Virus record (IMG/VR): IMGVR_UViG_3300036719_004451
Span: 1 to 49,330 of that record
Length of the DNA: 49,330 bases
Direction: 5' to 3' (one strand)
DNA from: a virus
The translations under genes and the position numbers were made by a program. The notes under the pieces are model-generated. The model had not been told where the DNA came from, searched no databases, and saw only the letters and a program-made list of their open reading frames with translations. Shown here piece by piece: positions 1-8,100 of this stretch. Position 1 is the stretch's first letter. Each line of letters begins with the position of its first letter.

Positions 1-1004
1 GACCTCGAGGTGACCAAGGTCCAATTGGAACTAAAGGTAGCCAAGGTAACTCACCACAAGGTGCTAAAGGACCACAGGGTTCGTCAATCAAAGGACCTAA
101 GGGAGGCGTTGGTAATTCACCAACTGGTGCTCCGGGTGGAACAGGTGGTAAAGGACCCGTAGGTGCACAAGGACCTGTTGGAGATTCTTCCCAAGGACCT
201 GGAGGACCTACAGGAGCTAGCACTACGGGACCACAGGGACCACAAGGTAATGCATCACCAGGACCAACAGGTTTCCCTGGCAACAATGGTGGACCTGGTC
301 CTACAGGTGCTAAAGGACCTCAAGGTAACAAGGGTATCAAAGGTATTAAGGGACCAACAGCACCTGGTGGTAACAAAGGACCCGTTGGACCAACTGGTAA
401 TAAAGGTCCAAGAGGGGCTCAAGGACCTAGAGGTAACCAAGGAGGACAAGGTGACCAAGGTCCATCGCCCACTGGTGCTCAAGGACCAACAGGTTTACCT
501 GTTCCAGGTCCCGTAGGTTTTCCAGGACCTTCACCTCAAGGTGGTCAAGGACCTAAGGGTCCAAAAGGATTCAAAGGTCCCTTAGGTGCTAAAGGACCAA
601 TCGGTGCTCCTGGGGCTAAAGGACCAAAAGGAAATATCGGTGCAAAAGGACCTACAGGTGCTGGTGGTGCTTCAGACATAAGACTTAAAGAAAACTTCCA
701 ATATTTCGAAGATTCATTAGAAAAAATTATGAAACTTAGAGGTGTTGAATTCGTTTGGGCTGACGTAGAACAAAATAGTCCTGACATTTGGGAAGTACAA
801 GAAATCGGATTCATTGCTCAAGAAGTAAAAGAAGTCATTCCTGAATTGACATTTCAGTTCCCTTCAGGACTTTACGGTGTTAAATATGAAAACATGGTTG
901 CTCTAATTGTTGACGGTATTCAGAAACAAAAATTGATTTTGGATGAAAAAGAAAAACAATTAGAAATATTGGAGAACAAAGCAAAAGAAAAGGGACTCAT
1001 CTGA
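1..1004 (+). CDS. Collagen-like tail fibre with C-terminal S74 chaperone domain (5' partial)
   Basis: The open frame enters from the left edge; the first full codon is at base 3. Residues 1 to about 222 are Gly-X-Y repeats rich in GPKG, GPQG and GPTG, broken by short interruptions such as NSPTG and ASTTG. From about residue 224 the sequence ASDIRLKEN, then GVEFVW, IGFIAQEVKEVIPE and YGVKYENMVALIVDGI, matches the Peptidase_S74 intramolecular chaperone, which trimerises fibres and cuts itself off before an SD dipeptide; here S224-D225. A coiled-coil-like tail ends at the stop codon. It probably forms a trimeric adsorption fibre. The start and any virion-attachment domain lie outside the window. 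Confidence 0.9.
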   Translation, partial: PRGDQGPIGTKGSQGNSPQGAKGPQGSSIKGPKGGVGNSPTGAPGGTGGKGPVGAQGPVGDSSQGPGGPTGASTTGPQGPQGNASPGPTGFPGNNGGPGPTGAKGPQGNKGIKGIKGPTAPGGNKGPVGPTGNKGPRGAQGPRGNQGGQGDQGPSPTGAQGPTGLPVPGPVGFPGPSPQGGQGPKGPKGFKGPLGAKGPIGAPGAKGPKGNIGAKGPTGAGGASDIRLKENFQYFEDSLEKIMKLRGVEFVWADVEQNSPDIWEVQEIGFIAQEVKEVIPELTFQFPSGLYGVKYENMVALIVDGIQKQKLILDEKEKQLEILENKAKEKGLI

Positions 1005-1014
1005 GTCCCTTTTT
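991..1014. terminator. Bidirectional terminator
   Basis: AGGGACTCA and TGAGTCCCT form a near-perfect stem flanked by A-run and T-run. The fibre gene's stop codon lies inside the stem, and the convergent gene on the minus strand ends at 1013. Confidence 0.85.
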
Positions 1015-2053
1015 AGATTTCAACAATATCGTTGAATATTTGTTCTACTTTTCTTGAATCAGGATAGTCGGGTATTCTAAAATCAATTCTTCCACCATTG
1101 TCGTCCAAATACTCATCCATCATATTTGTAAAGTTACCGTAATAATCAATTTGGTGATAATGGTTTTTGTAGTCTGAGAAGTAATTTAGAAATATATCTA
1201 CGATATTAGGTGTTACATCAATTAGATAATTTGTACGATAGAATTTTTTACCATCATTACCCGTTATTGTGTAATCATTTCTCTCCATTTTACCCAATAA
1301 TTCCTCCATACCTGAATATACTTCATCTGACATTTCATCACCGAAAGCATCGTTATATGCTTGATTGTATGCATTGGATAACTCACCTTCCCAATCAGTC
1401 AAATAATTCTCAAATAAAAACTTTAGTGTTTCAGAATCTTCTAACATTTCACTGATATTTTCCATATTCACCTCGAGATATTCAGGATTACCTTGAATCT
1501 CTAACATCTCATCTAAAAGTTCAATACCATCTTCTTCTATTTTTTCACGAGATATAATACCATTCAATTCCTCAATAAATTTCAATTTGAGTCTTTGTAG
1601 GTTTTCTTTATTCAACTCATCTATAAGTCCTGATAAATCATAAAAATCTGATGAAAACCACTCGGTATATCCATCATCACTTAAAACTAACTTTGCAACA
1701 CCTTTAGCGATGGAATCACGACCTCTGTCGTCATAAAGATTCAGAACATCGTCCAAATCTGCGTTGTAAATAATTCTATCACCCTCTATACTTAAATCAT
1801 TAAAGTCGTGCCTGTTAATGAACTTTTTGATATAGTCAATTTCATCTTTGGAGTTGCTCAACTGATTGTAGATGATTGCATCCTGTAAATCATTGTCGTA
1901 CCATGGCTCGTCTTTTGTATCAATTTCATCATAGACCTGTGGTGATAATAAAACAATATGGTTGAGAGCGTTATTAATATTTCCGTAAACCCTTGAAACT
2001 CTATCAGGATTATCTTCAATAGATTGAAGAATTTTTCTTGCCTTTTCTTCCAT
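1013..2053 (-). CDS. Acidic hypothetical protein, 346 aa
   Basis: Not recognised. The product is strongly acidic, rich in Asp, Glu, Asn and Tyr, with no signal peptide or membrane segment, and reads as mainly helical with a short beta-like C-terminus. It starts at an ATG four bases after a TATTTAT box. It converges on the fibre gene across a shared terminator. Several other minus-strand genes here (37352, 46705, 47028) have a similar look, with a short N-terminal helix followed by Tyr/Asp-rich strands, so it may belong to a dispersed family; this is inferred only from composition and layout. Confidence 0.65.
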   Translation of the reverse strand: MEEKARKILQSIEDNPDRVSRVYGNINNALNHIVLLSPQVYDEIDTKDEPWYDNDLQDAIIYNQLSNSKDEIDYIKKFINRHDFNDLSIEGDRIIYNADLDDVLNLYDDRGRDSIAKGVAKLVLSDDGYTEWFSSDFYDLSGLIDELNKENLQRLKLKFIEELNGIISREKIEEDGIELLDEMLEIQGNPEYLEVNMENISEMLEDSETLKFLFENYLTDWEGELSNAYNQAYNDAFGDEMSDEVYSGMEELLGKMERNDYTITGNDGKKFYRTNYLIDVTPNIVDIFLNYFSDYKNHYHQIDYYGNFTNMMDEYLDDNGGRIDFRIPDYPDSRKVEQIFNDIVEI

Positions 2054-2055
2054 GA

Positions 2056-2066
2056 CAATAAATATA
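2056..2066 (-). promoter_or_regulatory. TATATTTATTG box, putative phage promoter
   Basis: Read on the minus strand, TATATTTATTGTC directly precedes the ATG at 2053, directly after the T-run of the terminator at 2072-2095. Confidence 0.5.
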
Positions 2067-2071
2067 AAAAA

Positions 2072-2095
2072 AAGGGGAAGTTTTCACATCCCCTT
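2072..2095 (-). terminator. Rho-independent terminator
   Basis: AAGGGGA and TCCCCTT pair around a 10-base loop. On the minus strand the stem is followed by a run of T, which ends the small gene at 2116-2244. Confidence 0.75.
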
Positions 2096-2115
2096 GTTTT
2101 GATAATTCAGACTTA

Positions 2116-2244
2116 TTACTTAGGTGAAGTCTTATTATAATATTTGTTTACTGTTTGTTTTATAGTACTTTGTATTGACTCGACCTGTCTCTGCTTTTGA
2201 GCGGCTATCTGTTCAGGTGTCTTATTTTTGCATCCACAACCCAT
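2116..2244 (-). CDS. Small GCGC-motif protein, 42 aa
   Basis: Starts at the internal ATG giving MGCGCKNKTPEQIAAQKQ; a longer reading upstream is Ile/Phe/Asn-rich and looks like noncoding sequence. The two Cys near the N-terminus (GCGC) recall metal-binding tails or lipid-modified small proteins. The rest is a polar helix. A second small protein at 40121-40246 ends in KGCGCTNCQC, so the motif recurs here. Function unknown. Confidence 0.55.
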   Translation of the reverse strand: MGCGCKNKTPEQIAAQKQRQVESIQSTIKQTVNKYYNKTSPK

Positions 2245-2326
2245 GTTCAAATTTTTATTAAAGTTTATATTGATAAATATTAACAAAATATAGATTTGTA
2301 AGTTCGAACATAAAGTATAAATAATG

Positions 2327-2333
2327 TATTTAT
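2327..2333 (+). promoter_or_regulatory. TATTTAT box, 4 nt before ATG
   Basis: TATTTAT followed by TGAT and then the start codon at 2338, the same arrangement as at 34568 and 39243. Confidence 0.5.
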
Positions 2334-2337
2334 TGAT

Positions 2338-3264
2338 ATGGAAATCATCAAAGTAGTAACCAAAAAACAATTGGTTGAAAACGTATCTTCTCTAAACGAA
2401 TGGGTATTACATGACACACCAAAAGAACGGAGAGAAAAAGATGTGTGGAATCCCAAAAATTTACACTCAGGGGATTTAGGGTCTAATGCCAATGCCCTTT
2501 ATAATTTTTTTGTTAAATATGGTGATATTGATACAGAAGAATATGACGTGTACGATTTGATTCCCGTGGGTGAATTTTATCACATGACTGAATTTAGGTT
2601 GGCAGACACAAAAGACACTTGGTATGTGGGTGATGAAATTGACACCCATCGTAGTGCTATGGAAAATGTCAAAGATTTACTCGATGATATAGGTTTGGAA
2701 GGATTCTCAGAAAATTTTGTCAAAGAACATATCAATTTAAGACGTTTGAATAATTTTGTATATCAAAACATTTCTGATAGTGTTTATGATGAGCCAGATG
2801 CTTATGCTGAAACATCGGAAATGACACTTTCATTTAGACAAAAACAATATTTGGAGTTCTACGAAATCAAAATTAAAAAATTACAGGGTATGTTGAAAGA
2901 CGAATCTGACCCTGAAAAAATTGATAAGTTGATGTCAGATATTCAAGCAACTGAAAAAAAAATCGAGCATATCTATGAGAACCCTGAGGGTGAGGAAGTC
3001 GATGAGGATAAAATTGATGAAATTATTGAAAGACTTTACAATCTTGCTAAGAATGACCCTTTGGACTATTTGAGAGAATTCGGTGGGTTTAGTGAAAAAG
3101 AAATGTTGGAGTTTTTGGTTAATCAAGATATGATTGATATGGATTCCCTTGTTAGAGATGTTGTGGATACTGATGGATATGGACACACATTGAATACCTA
3201 TGATGGTTCGGAAAATGAAATTATGTTCGGAGATACCTTGTATTACATATTAAACAATCAATAA
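2338..3264 (+). CDS. Acidic hypothetical protein with degenerate N-terminal tag, 308 aa
   Basis: Not recognised by domain. The N-terminus MEIIKVVTKKQLVENVSSL is a degenerate match to the tag shared by the proteins at 7073, 19553, 34579 and 39254. A coiled-coil-like stretch lies near residues 160-215 (KIKKLQGMLKDESDPEKI and following), and the C-terminal third is very acidic. The ATG is fixed by the TATTTAT box four bases upstream. It may be a structural or packaged virion protein; that is an inference from the tag and promoter. Confidence 0.65.
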   Translation: MEIIKVVTKKQLVENVSSLNEWVLHDTPKERREKDVWNPKNLHSGDLGSNANALYNFFVKYGDIDTEEYDVYDLIPVGEFYHMTEFRLADTKDTWYVGDEIDTHRSAMENVKDLLDDIGLEGFSENFVKEHINLRRLNNFVYQNISDSVYDEPDAYAETSEMTLSFRQKQYLEFYEIKIKKLQGMLKDESDPEKIDKLMSDIQATEKKIEHIYENPEGEEVDEDKIDEIIERLYNLAKNDPLDYLREFGGFSEKEMLEFLVNQDMIDMDSLVRDVVDTDGYGHTLNTYDGSENEIMFGDTLYYILNNQ

Positions 3265-3305
3265 AATTAACTACATAAATCCATGAACATCTTTATCTTT
3301 TGTTT

Positions 3306-4034
3306 ATGGAAAAAAAATCTACAAAATTTATTCTTAATAGCGATTGGTTTTTACAAAGACCAATTGATATGGAACACAAAGAATACATTTTAAGTTCTTT
3401 TTTATCCAAAGTGGAAGAAGCTTTGGGTCGTGGAGAAATTTATCCCTATTTTACGGAGTTATCCTTACATATGGCTTCCATCGGAAATTATCTAAAAAAT
3501 GGAAAATATATTGTGTTGAAAAAAGAGTTTTCAGAAATCGATGATGAAATCATGTTATATGATTTGAAAAGTAAGTTGTGTAGAAAAAAATTCACTGAGT
3601 CTGAAAAAAATGAGTTGAATAATATATTGAAAGAATCTCATGAAAAATTATTACAGTATTTTTCCGTCTGTAAAGGGATGTGGGACTTTTCATTTGAAGC
3701 GACTTCCATCAAGTTACGTAAAAATCGAAAAAATTTATCGTTAAACAAATCATATGTTGTTTATCACGACACTTTCGGTGAGATGTATTATATTTGGGAA
3801 GTTGATTATATCAAAGATTATGAAACCAAGAATGGTAGTAAAATCGAGAGTAAACTTCTATACCAAGGTAATGATAAAACTTTTACCGAGGTCATTAAAA
3901 AGTTTTCAACAACTAAAAGTATGGATATACCAATCTTTGAGGTTTACTCAAGTCATAACCTTCCATTGGAAAGTAATTTATTACCTTTATTCAAAAGAAA
4001 GATTCATAGTTATTTTACCCAAACATTACCGTGA
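3306..4034 (+). CDS. Hypothetical protein, 242 aa
   Basis: Not recognised. The ATG at 3306 is preferred over a TTG two codons earlier. The N-terminal part contains FILNSDWFLQRPIDMEHKEY and then a helical stretch, a pattern I associate with phage hypothetical proteins but cannot tie to a named family. No membrane segment or signal peptide. The stop overlaps the GTG start of the next gene (GTGA), so the two are probably translationally coupled. Confidence 0.7.
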   Translation: MEKKSTKFILNSDWFLQRPIDMEHKEYILSSFLSKVEEALGRGEIYPYFTELSLHMASIGNYLKNGKYIVLKKEFSEIDDEIMLYDLKSKLCRKKFTESEKNELNNILKESHEKLLQYFSVCKGMWDFSFEATSIKLRKNRKNLSLNKSYVVYHDTFGEMYYIWEVDYIKDYETKNGSKIESKLLYQGNDKTFTEVIKKFSTTKSMDIPIFEVYSSHNLPLESNLLPLFKRKIHSYFTQTLP

Positions 4035-4432
4035 GTACCCCGTCACATAACGAAAAGGTTGGAACCAAATTTAATCTCCTTCCATTTGGAAGTCATGTTG
4101 GTGCTCCCAAAATAATTAAACCAGATACCTCAGCCTTCCTTCAAAGTTCCACTTCTAAATTCAATAGTCTAATAAAACAAAAATTTGAGGAGTTGAAAAA
4201 AGAAATGGAAGAGTTGGTATTATCCTATAATCTTAATGAAGTTGTTTATAGTTCTGAAATAAGATTTGAACCGATTGTGGGAGATACATATTTTTTATAT
4301 AAAAGAGAAGAAAATAAATATTTTTTATCCATGATAGCTCCAACTGAATGGAAAATGGATTATATTTGTACAATACAATTAAATACCGACGGACAATGGG
4401 TTTTACTAAACGGTTCATATCCAAAGAAATGA
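4031..4432 (+). CDS. DUF2452-like protein, 133 aa
   Basis: The segment LLPFGSHVGAPKIIKPD, a central helix (FEELKKEMEELVLSYNLNE), and FEPIVGDTYFLYKR followed by FLSMIAPTEW fit the DUF2452 family of Bacteroidota and phage proteins, whose function is unknown. It starts with GTG overlapping the upstream stop, and its own stop overlaps the next ATG (ATGA). Family assignment is from memory of the pattern. Confidence 0.65.
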   Translation: MSTPSHNEKVGTKFNLLPFGSHVGAPKIIKPDTSAFLQSSTSKFNSLIKQKFEELKKEMEELVLSYNLNEVVYSSEIRFEPIVGDTYFLYKREENKYFLSMIAPTEWKMDYICTIQLNTDGQWVLLNGSYPKK

Positions 4433-4596
4433 TTATCAACCATCTTAACTTTCATAAGTCAATACAGGACTTATTCAAAGTTGAGTCTTTAATCTTTACT
4501 GATAATTTTTCGTTCCAAGTGTTTGAACTTTTCAACATGGGATTAGATGGTAAACAACTCCAAGAAAAAATCCTTGAACTTGAAACAGACCAATAA
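4429..4596 (+). CDS. Small hypothetical protein, 55 aa
   Basis: Begins at ATG overlapping the stop of the DUF2452-like gene; longer in-frame starts would lie wholly inside that gene. Product MIINHLNFHKSIQDLFKVES continues to an amphipathic C-terminus ending LELETDQ. Probably coexpressed with the two genes upstream. Function unknown. Confidence 0.55.
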   Translation: MIINHLNFHKSIQDLFKVESLIFTDNFSFQVFELFNMGLDGKQLQEKILELETDQ

Positions 4597-4626
4597 TTAC
4601 ATTATATTATTATAAATTCAAAAACC

Positions 4627-4863
4627 ATGAAGACACTCAAAAATAAACAAACCGGTGATATCCGTCGTGAGGATAATAAAACTGCAGATGTTTTGGCTGG
4701 ATTTGCAACATCTCTATGGAAATTCATTTCCAAAAGTGAATGGAAACAATCACGTTCGACCAATAAACCTGTTGAAGTAGTCGTGTCCGACAAACCAACA
4801 ACTAAAGCATCTAAGAAAAATGCTGAAAAGAAAGGTAGAAATAAGCGAGAAGGAAATTCTTGA
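4627..4863 (+). CDS. Small basic protein, 78 aa
   Basis: Begins MKTLKNKQTGDIRRED and ends in a Lys/Arg-rich tail (KKNAEKKGRNKREGNS), so a nucleic-acid-binding or core role is possible. No known domain. An A/T-rich leader without Shine-Dalgarno precedes it. The next gene starts inside its 3' end in another frame. Confidence 0.6.
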   Translation: MKTLKNKQTGDIRREDNKTADVLAGFATSLWKFISKSEWKQSRSTNKPVEVVVSDKPTTKASKKNAEKKGRNKREGNS

Positions 4864-4972
4864 GAACTCAAATGATTTTGAATTAGGTAAAATAGTCCGT
4901 AGAAAGTATTACCAATTAAAAGAATCCAAATCGTGGATGCAAAAACTCAAGAGTTTGTTCTCAAAAATCTAA
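4820..4972 (+). CDS. Small overlapping gene, 50 aa
   Basis: ATG at 4820 opens a frame running past the end of the basic protein gene: MLKRKVEISEKEILENSNDF and on to KSWMQKLKSLFSKI. Helix-forming and basic at both ends. It overlaps the upstream gene by about 44 bases and the downstream GTG-started gene by about 40. Such nested junctions are common nearby, but it is short and rests on reading frame alone. Confidence 0.4.
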   Translation: MLKRKVEISEKEILENSNDFELGKIVRRKYYQLKESKSWMQKLKSLFSKI

Positions 4973-5124
4973 AAAGACCAACTCACATTACATACATCAA
5001 GGATAGAATTATAAAGAAAGATATGGAATCTACCATGATGATTATTGAACAACTTTGTGAATCCAATTTGATTGAAGAATCTTCGTTGGCTAAAAATTAT
5101 TACGTTATAAAAGAAAATGTATAA
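4933..5124 (+). CDS. Small protein, possibly winged-helix-like, 63 aa
   Basis: GTG start at 4933 gives MDAKTQEFVLKNLKRPTHIT and then helical segments ending LIEESSLAKNYYVIKENV, which resembles a compact winged-helix fold (helices followed by a short beta hairpin). It overlaps the ATG of the methyltransferase at 5117 by eight bases, so translation is probably coupled. Function not established. Confidence 0.5.
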   Translation: MDAKTQEFVLKNLKRPTHITYIKDRIIKKDMESTMMIIEQLCESNLIEESSLAKNYYVIKENV

Positions 5125-5746
5125 ACCTTACGTTGACCGTTCTCTAACCTATACTGACGACGGTAGATTGTTGGATGAAAATGGTGCTGCAATCATGATG
5201 GATTGGGAAGAACCCATCATGGAGAAATCTGCAGAAATCATTTGTAGGAATGGTGGAAGGGTGTTGAATGTTGGATTTGGAATGGGTTTCATCGATACCC
5301 ATATTGAAAAACAAATTGTTACTGAACATTGGATTATTGAAGCCCACCTTGATGTCTATACCAAAATGTTACAAGATGGTTGGCATCTAAAACCTCACGT
5401 TACAATTCTTTATGGTGATTGGAGATGGTACCTTCAGTTTTTACCAAAATTTGATGGGATTTATATAGACACTTGGGATGAAGATTTCTTGGATTTCCAC
5501 AGATATATACCAAACATTCTCCAACCCGATGGGATATATTCTTTCTTCAACAACCCAAGGGAGGATGAAAATGGTTTACATATTACCCAAGAGGAATTTG
5601 ATATTCTCGATAAGTTTTGTACTATTGAGTTCGAGGAAATGGGGTTGACCCATGTTGATGAAATTGATACCCAAAGCACAACTGGTGAGTATTATTGGCA
5701 CCCAACATGGAAAACCTATTATTGTCCAATACTTAAGCTTAAATAA
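5117..5746 (+). CDS. SAM-dependent methyltransferase, RMT2/GAMT-like
   Basis: A 209-aa class I methyltransferase. Motif I is VLNVGFGMGFIDT at residues 49-61, preceded by MMDWEEPIMEKSAEII and followed by WIIEAHLDVYTKMLQDGW and FDGIYIDTWDED. This order matches the guanidinoacetate N-methyltransferase / arginine N-methyltransferase 2 group, which methylates guanidino or arginine side-chain nitrogens. The substrate here is unknown. A second, divergent homologue lies at 38491-39084. It sits one base upstream of the DUF3310 gene. Confidence 0.85.
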   Translation: MYKPYVDRSLTYTDDGRLLDENGAAIMMDWEEPIMEKSAEIICRNGGRVLNVGFGMGFIDTHIEKQIVTEHWIIEAHLDVYTKMLQDGWHLKPHVTILYGDWRWYLQFLPKFDGIYIDTWDEDFLDFHRYIPNILQPDGIYSFFNNPREDENGLHITQEEFDILDKFCTIEFEEMGLTHVDEIDTQSTTGEYYWHPTWKTYYCPILKLK

Positions 5747-5747
5747 A

Positions 5748-5984
5748 ATGTCAGAACATTCAACATCTTACGAATACGTATCACATCCCGAACATTATGG
5801 AGGTGAGAATAATCCCTATGAGGCAATCAAGGTTATCGAAGCTTGGGATTTGGATTTCCACTTGGGAAACACAGTGAAGTATATCTCAAGAGCAGGTAAA
5901 AAAGGTACCGATAAAGAATTACAGGATTTGAAAAAGGCTCTGTGGTATTTACAGCGAAAGATTGAAAATTTAGAAAATAAATAA
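5748..5984 (+). CDS. DUF3310 family protein, 78 aa
   Basis: VSHPEHYGGENNPYEAIKVI followed by HLGNTVKYISRAGKKG and LKKALWYLQRKIENL is the DUF3310 (SaV-like) signature, a small helical phage family that may bind nucleotides. ATG 5748 is chosen because the longer in-frame reading lies inside the methyltransferase gene. The stop overlaps the next ATG (TAATG). Confidence 0.88.
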   Translation: MSEHSTSYEYVSHPEHYGGENNPYEAIKVIEAWDLDFHLGNTVKYISRAGKKGTDKELQDLKKALWYLQRKIENLENK

Positions 5985-6148
5985 TGTTGATTTATCTATT
6001 GTGCGGTATGTTTCTCACTGGAACAATAGAAGTATTAGCACTATATAATGCAATGGCTCGAATGAGTTGGCCCCAAAGAATTTTTATGATTCTACTTTGG
6101 CCAATCATTTTGATTTTTTTCTTACATGAATTAACAAAAGATGAATAA
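5984..6148 (+). CDS. Small two-helix membrane protein, 54 aa
   Basis: MLIYLLCGMFLTGTIEVLAL forms one hydrophobic helix and IFMILLWPIILIFFL a second, ending HELTKDE. The start overlaps the DUF3310 stop and the end overlaps the methyltransferase start (ATGAATAA), so it sits in a coupled operon. Probably an inner-membrane protein of unknown role. Confidence 0.6.
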   Translation: MLIYLLCGMFLTGTIEVLALYNAMARMSWPQRIFMILLWPIILIFFLHELTKDE

Positions 6149-7001
6149 AATTAAAACAATAATTAACGGTGACTGTATTGAGGTCATGAAAACCCTGGAC
6201 GAAGGTTCAGTGGATTTGATAGTGACATCTCCACCTTACGGGGTTGGGATTGATTACGATGTTCACGATGATGATATGATATGGGAGCAATATGTAAAAT
6301 TTACATATTCCTGGATGGAACAGGCTTACCGAGTTCTTAAAGACGACGGTAGGATTGCTTTGAACATTCCATATGAGATTAATCGTCAGGATAAAGGTGG
6401 TAGAATCTTTATGGTCAGTGAAGTATGGCAGATTATGAAACAGATTGGTTACAAGTTCTTCGGAGTTGTTGACCTTGAAGAAGAATCTCCACACAGAAGT
6501 CGTACCACAGCTTGGGGGTCTTGGATGAGTCCCTCAGCACCATACATCTACAATCCAAAGGAATGTGTCATTTTGGCCTACAAAAAGAACCACATCAAAA
6601 AGGTCAAAGGTGAACCTGAATGGGTTGGTGAACTTGGAGAAAGAGAAGATAAGAACGGTGTGATGAAACCCAAAACTTTCTACACCGAAGCTCAGAAAAG
6701 AGAGTTTATCGATTTGGTATTTGGACAATGGAATTACTTTGCCGACACTCGAAGTTTAACCAAAGCCACATTCTCGATGGACATACCCACAAAGGCAATC
6801 AAAATTCTTACCTATAAGAATGATGTTGTTCTTGACCCGTTTGCCGGTTCAGGTACTTCTTTGGTGGCTGCAGAGGTTTTAGATAGACAATGGATTGGTA
6901 TTGAGTTGAGTCCACAATATGCCGAGGTTGCTCGAAAAAGAGTGAATACCTTTGTTGAAGAAAAACGACAACAAGTATTGGAATTCAATAAAGAGAATTA
7001 A
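6141..7001 (+). CDS. Site-specific DNA methyltransferase, beta class
   Basis: A 286-aa N4-cytosine or N6-adenine DNA methyltransferase. The catalytic SPPY motif is at residues 30-33 (DLIVTSPPYGVG) and the SAM-binding FAGSGTS motif near 234-240 (DPFAGSGTSLVAAE), the order expected for the beta class. No partner endonuclease is adjacent, so it is probably a solo enzyme protecting phage DNA or marking it. Specificity cannot be read from sequence. Last gene of the operon that begins near 4933. Confidence 0.92.
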   Translation: MNKIKTIINGDCIEVMKTLDEGSVDLIVTSPPYGVGIDYDVHDDDMIWEQYVKFTYSWMEQAYRVLKDDGRIALNIPYEINRQDKGGRIFMVSEVWQIMKQIGYKFFGVVDLEEESPHRSRTTAWGSWMSPSAPYIYNPKECVILAYKKNHIKKVKGEPEWVGELGEREDKNGVMKPKTFYTEAQKREFIDLVFGQWNYFADTRSLTKATFSMDIPTKAIKILTYKNDVVLDPFAGSGTSLVAAEVLDRQWIGIELSPQYAEVARKRVNTFVEEKRQQVLEFNKEN

Positions 7002-7007
7002 ATCAGA

Positions 7008-7037
7008 CCCTCACCAATGGTGGGGGTTTTCTTTTTT
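7008..7037 (+). terminator. Terminator CCCTCACC-aat-GGTGGGGG
   Basis: An eight-pair stem with a three-base loop followed by T-rich sequence. It closes the methyltransferase operon; close relatives of this stem recur at 19504 and 31867. Confidence 0.88.
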
Positions 7038-7048
7038 GGTGATGATGG

Positions 7049-7055
7049 TATTTAT
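7049..7055 (+). promoter_or_regulatory. TATTTAT box
   Basis: TATTTATA lies 17 bases upstream of the ATG at 7073, so this copy would leave a short leader. Confidence 0.4.
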
Positions 7056-7072
7056 AGTAATATAATTGTATT

Positions 7073-8095
7073 ATGCAAGTAATTTTTACCGAGTCACAAC
7101 TTAAGCAAATTCAACAGATTTTGAAAGAGTCGGAACAAATCAATGAGGCTCATTGGTTGAACTATGTTGCTGATGTTGCTGGTATCTTTGACCCAACAGG
7201 AGTCATAGATATCGGAAATGGTTTATCCTACCTATATCAAGGGGATACTTTTTTTGGGATGTTGTCTTTAATATCGGCAATCCCTTACTTGGGAGATTTA
7301 GCCGCTAAACCTCTCATGTTAGCAGGAAGAGGTTCAAAAGTAATCAGACTAACAAATGATGCCATGAAAGTTGCAAAAACCAATCCAGCTAAGGCGACAC
7401 GAATGATGGAACAAATTGGTAAACAAAATACTATGGTGGGAAAACTCATGGACCAAGTGAGAGTATGGGCACCAAAATTAAGAAAAATGGTTGATAGTAT
7501 CCCAACAGGTAAAATGGGACAACCATTAAAAAACACCATTAACGATGCAATCATGTTTTTCGAAAAAGTTGGTGCCGGTTCACGAAAAGCTTCAAAAATT
7601 GCTAAAAACTTTTCTAAAAAAACCATGTCATCAGAGGAAGCCACTTCTGTTCTGAAACAAATAAGAAGTGCTGCTGAACAAGATGCTCAACTATTTAGAT
7701 TATTTGGAGGAAGTGCCGCTCGAGGTATCAAAGGTTTTGAAAAATATAAAGCTAGTGGAATGCCAAGATTGTTTGGTAACAAAGCAACAAGGAGTCTTAT
7801 GAGAAGAACCAAATTTTGGGCGGGATTCTTAGATTACTTAGGTTTGGGGAATTTTGTAGGACCCGATGAACTATCTAAACAAATGGGTAATCAAGAGTTC
7901 AACAGTAAGATGAATGAATATTCACAGACCCAAGAAGCTAAACAAAATTGGGAAACCGAATTTGGAGGAGTTTCACAAGAAGAACCAACACAACAGACTC
8001 AAACACAAACAAGTTCGAGTGAAACATCATCAGACCCAACGAGGGACTTTTTTACTAATTTAATATTTGGTCCATTAACAGGAAAAGCAATTTAA
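7073..8095 (+). CDS. Tagged putative virion protein with hydrophobic toxin-like segment, 340 aa
   Basis: Begins with the shared tag (MQVIFTESQLKQIQQIL). Residues about 30-85 are hydrophobic and glycine-rich (DVAGIFDPTGVIDIGNGL, then MLSLISAIPYLGDLAAKP), resembling the membrane-associated segments upstream of toxin domains in polymorphic toxins. The middle is basic and helical, and the C-terminus is a Gln/Thr/Ser linker (QTQTQTSSSETSSDP) with a short hydrophobic end. I infer a packaged protein that may interact with the host membrane on entry. No catalytic motif is seen. Confidence 0.7.
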   Translation: MQVIFTESQLKQIQQILKESEQINEAHWLNYVADVAGIFDPTGVIDIGNGLSYLYQGDTFFGMLSLISAIPYLGDLAAKPLMLAGRGSKVIRLTNDAMKVAKTNPAKATRMMEQIGKQNTMVGKLMDQVRVWAPKLRKMVDSIPTGKMGQPLKNTINDAIMFFEKVGAGSRKASKIAKNFSKKTMSSEEATSVLKQIRSAAEQDAQLFRLFGGSAARGIKGFEKYKASGMPRLFGNKATRSLMRRTKFWAGFLDYLGLGNFVGPDELSKQMGNQEFNSKMNEYSQTQEAKQNWETEFGGVSQEEPTQQTQTQTSSSETSSDPTRDFFTNLIFGPLTGKAI

Positions 8096-8100
8096 TCAAA

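Noticed and set aside
163-516. ORFs in other frames of the collagen-like region
   Set aside because: They are shadows of the Gly-X-Y repeat; only the frame continuing into the S74 domain is coding.
1-670. Repetitive GGACC-like DNA as a CRISPR array or satellite
   Set aside because: The periodicity is nine bases (Gly-X-Y codons) without constant repeats and unique spacers.
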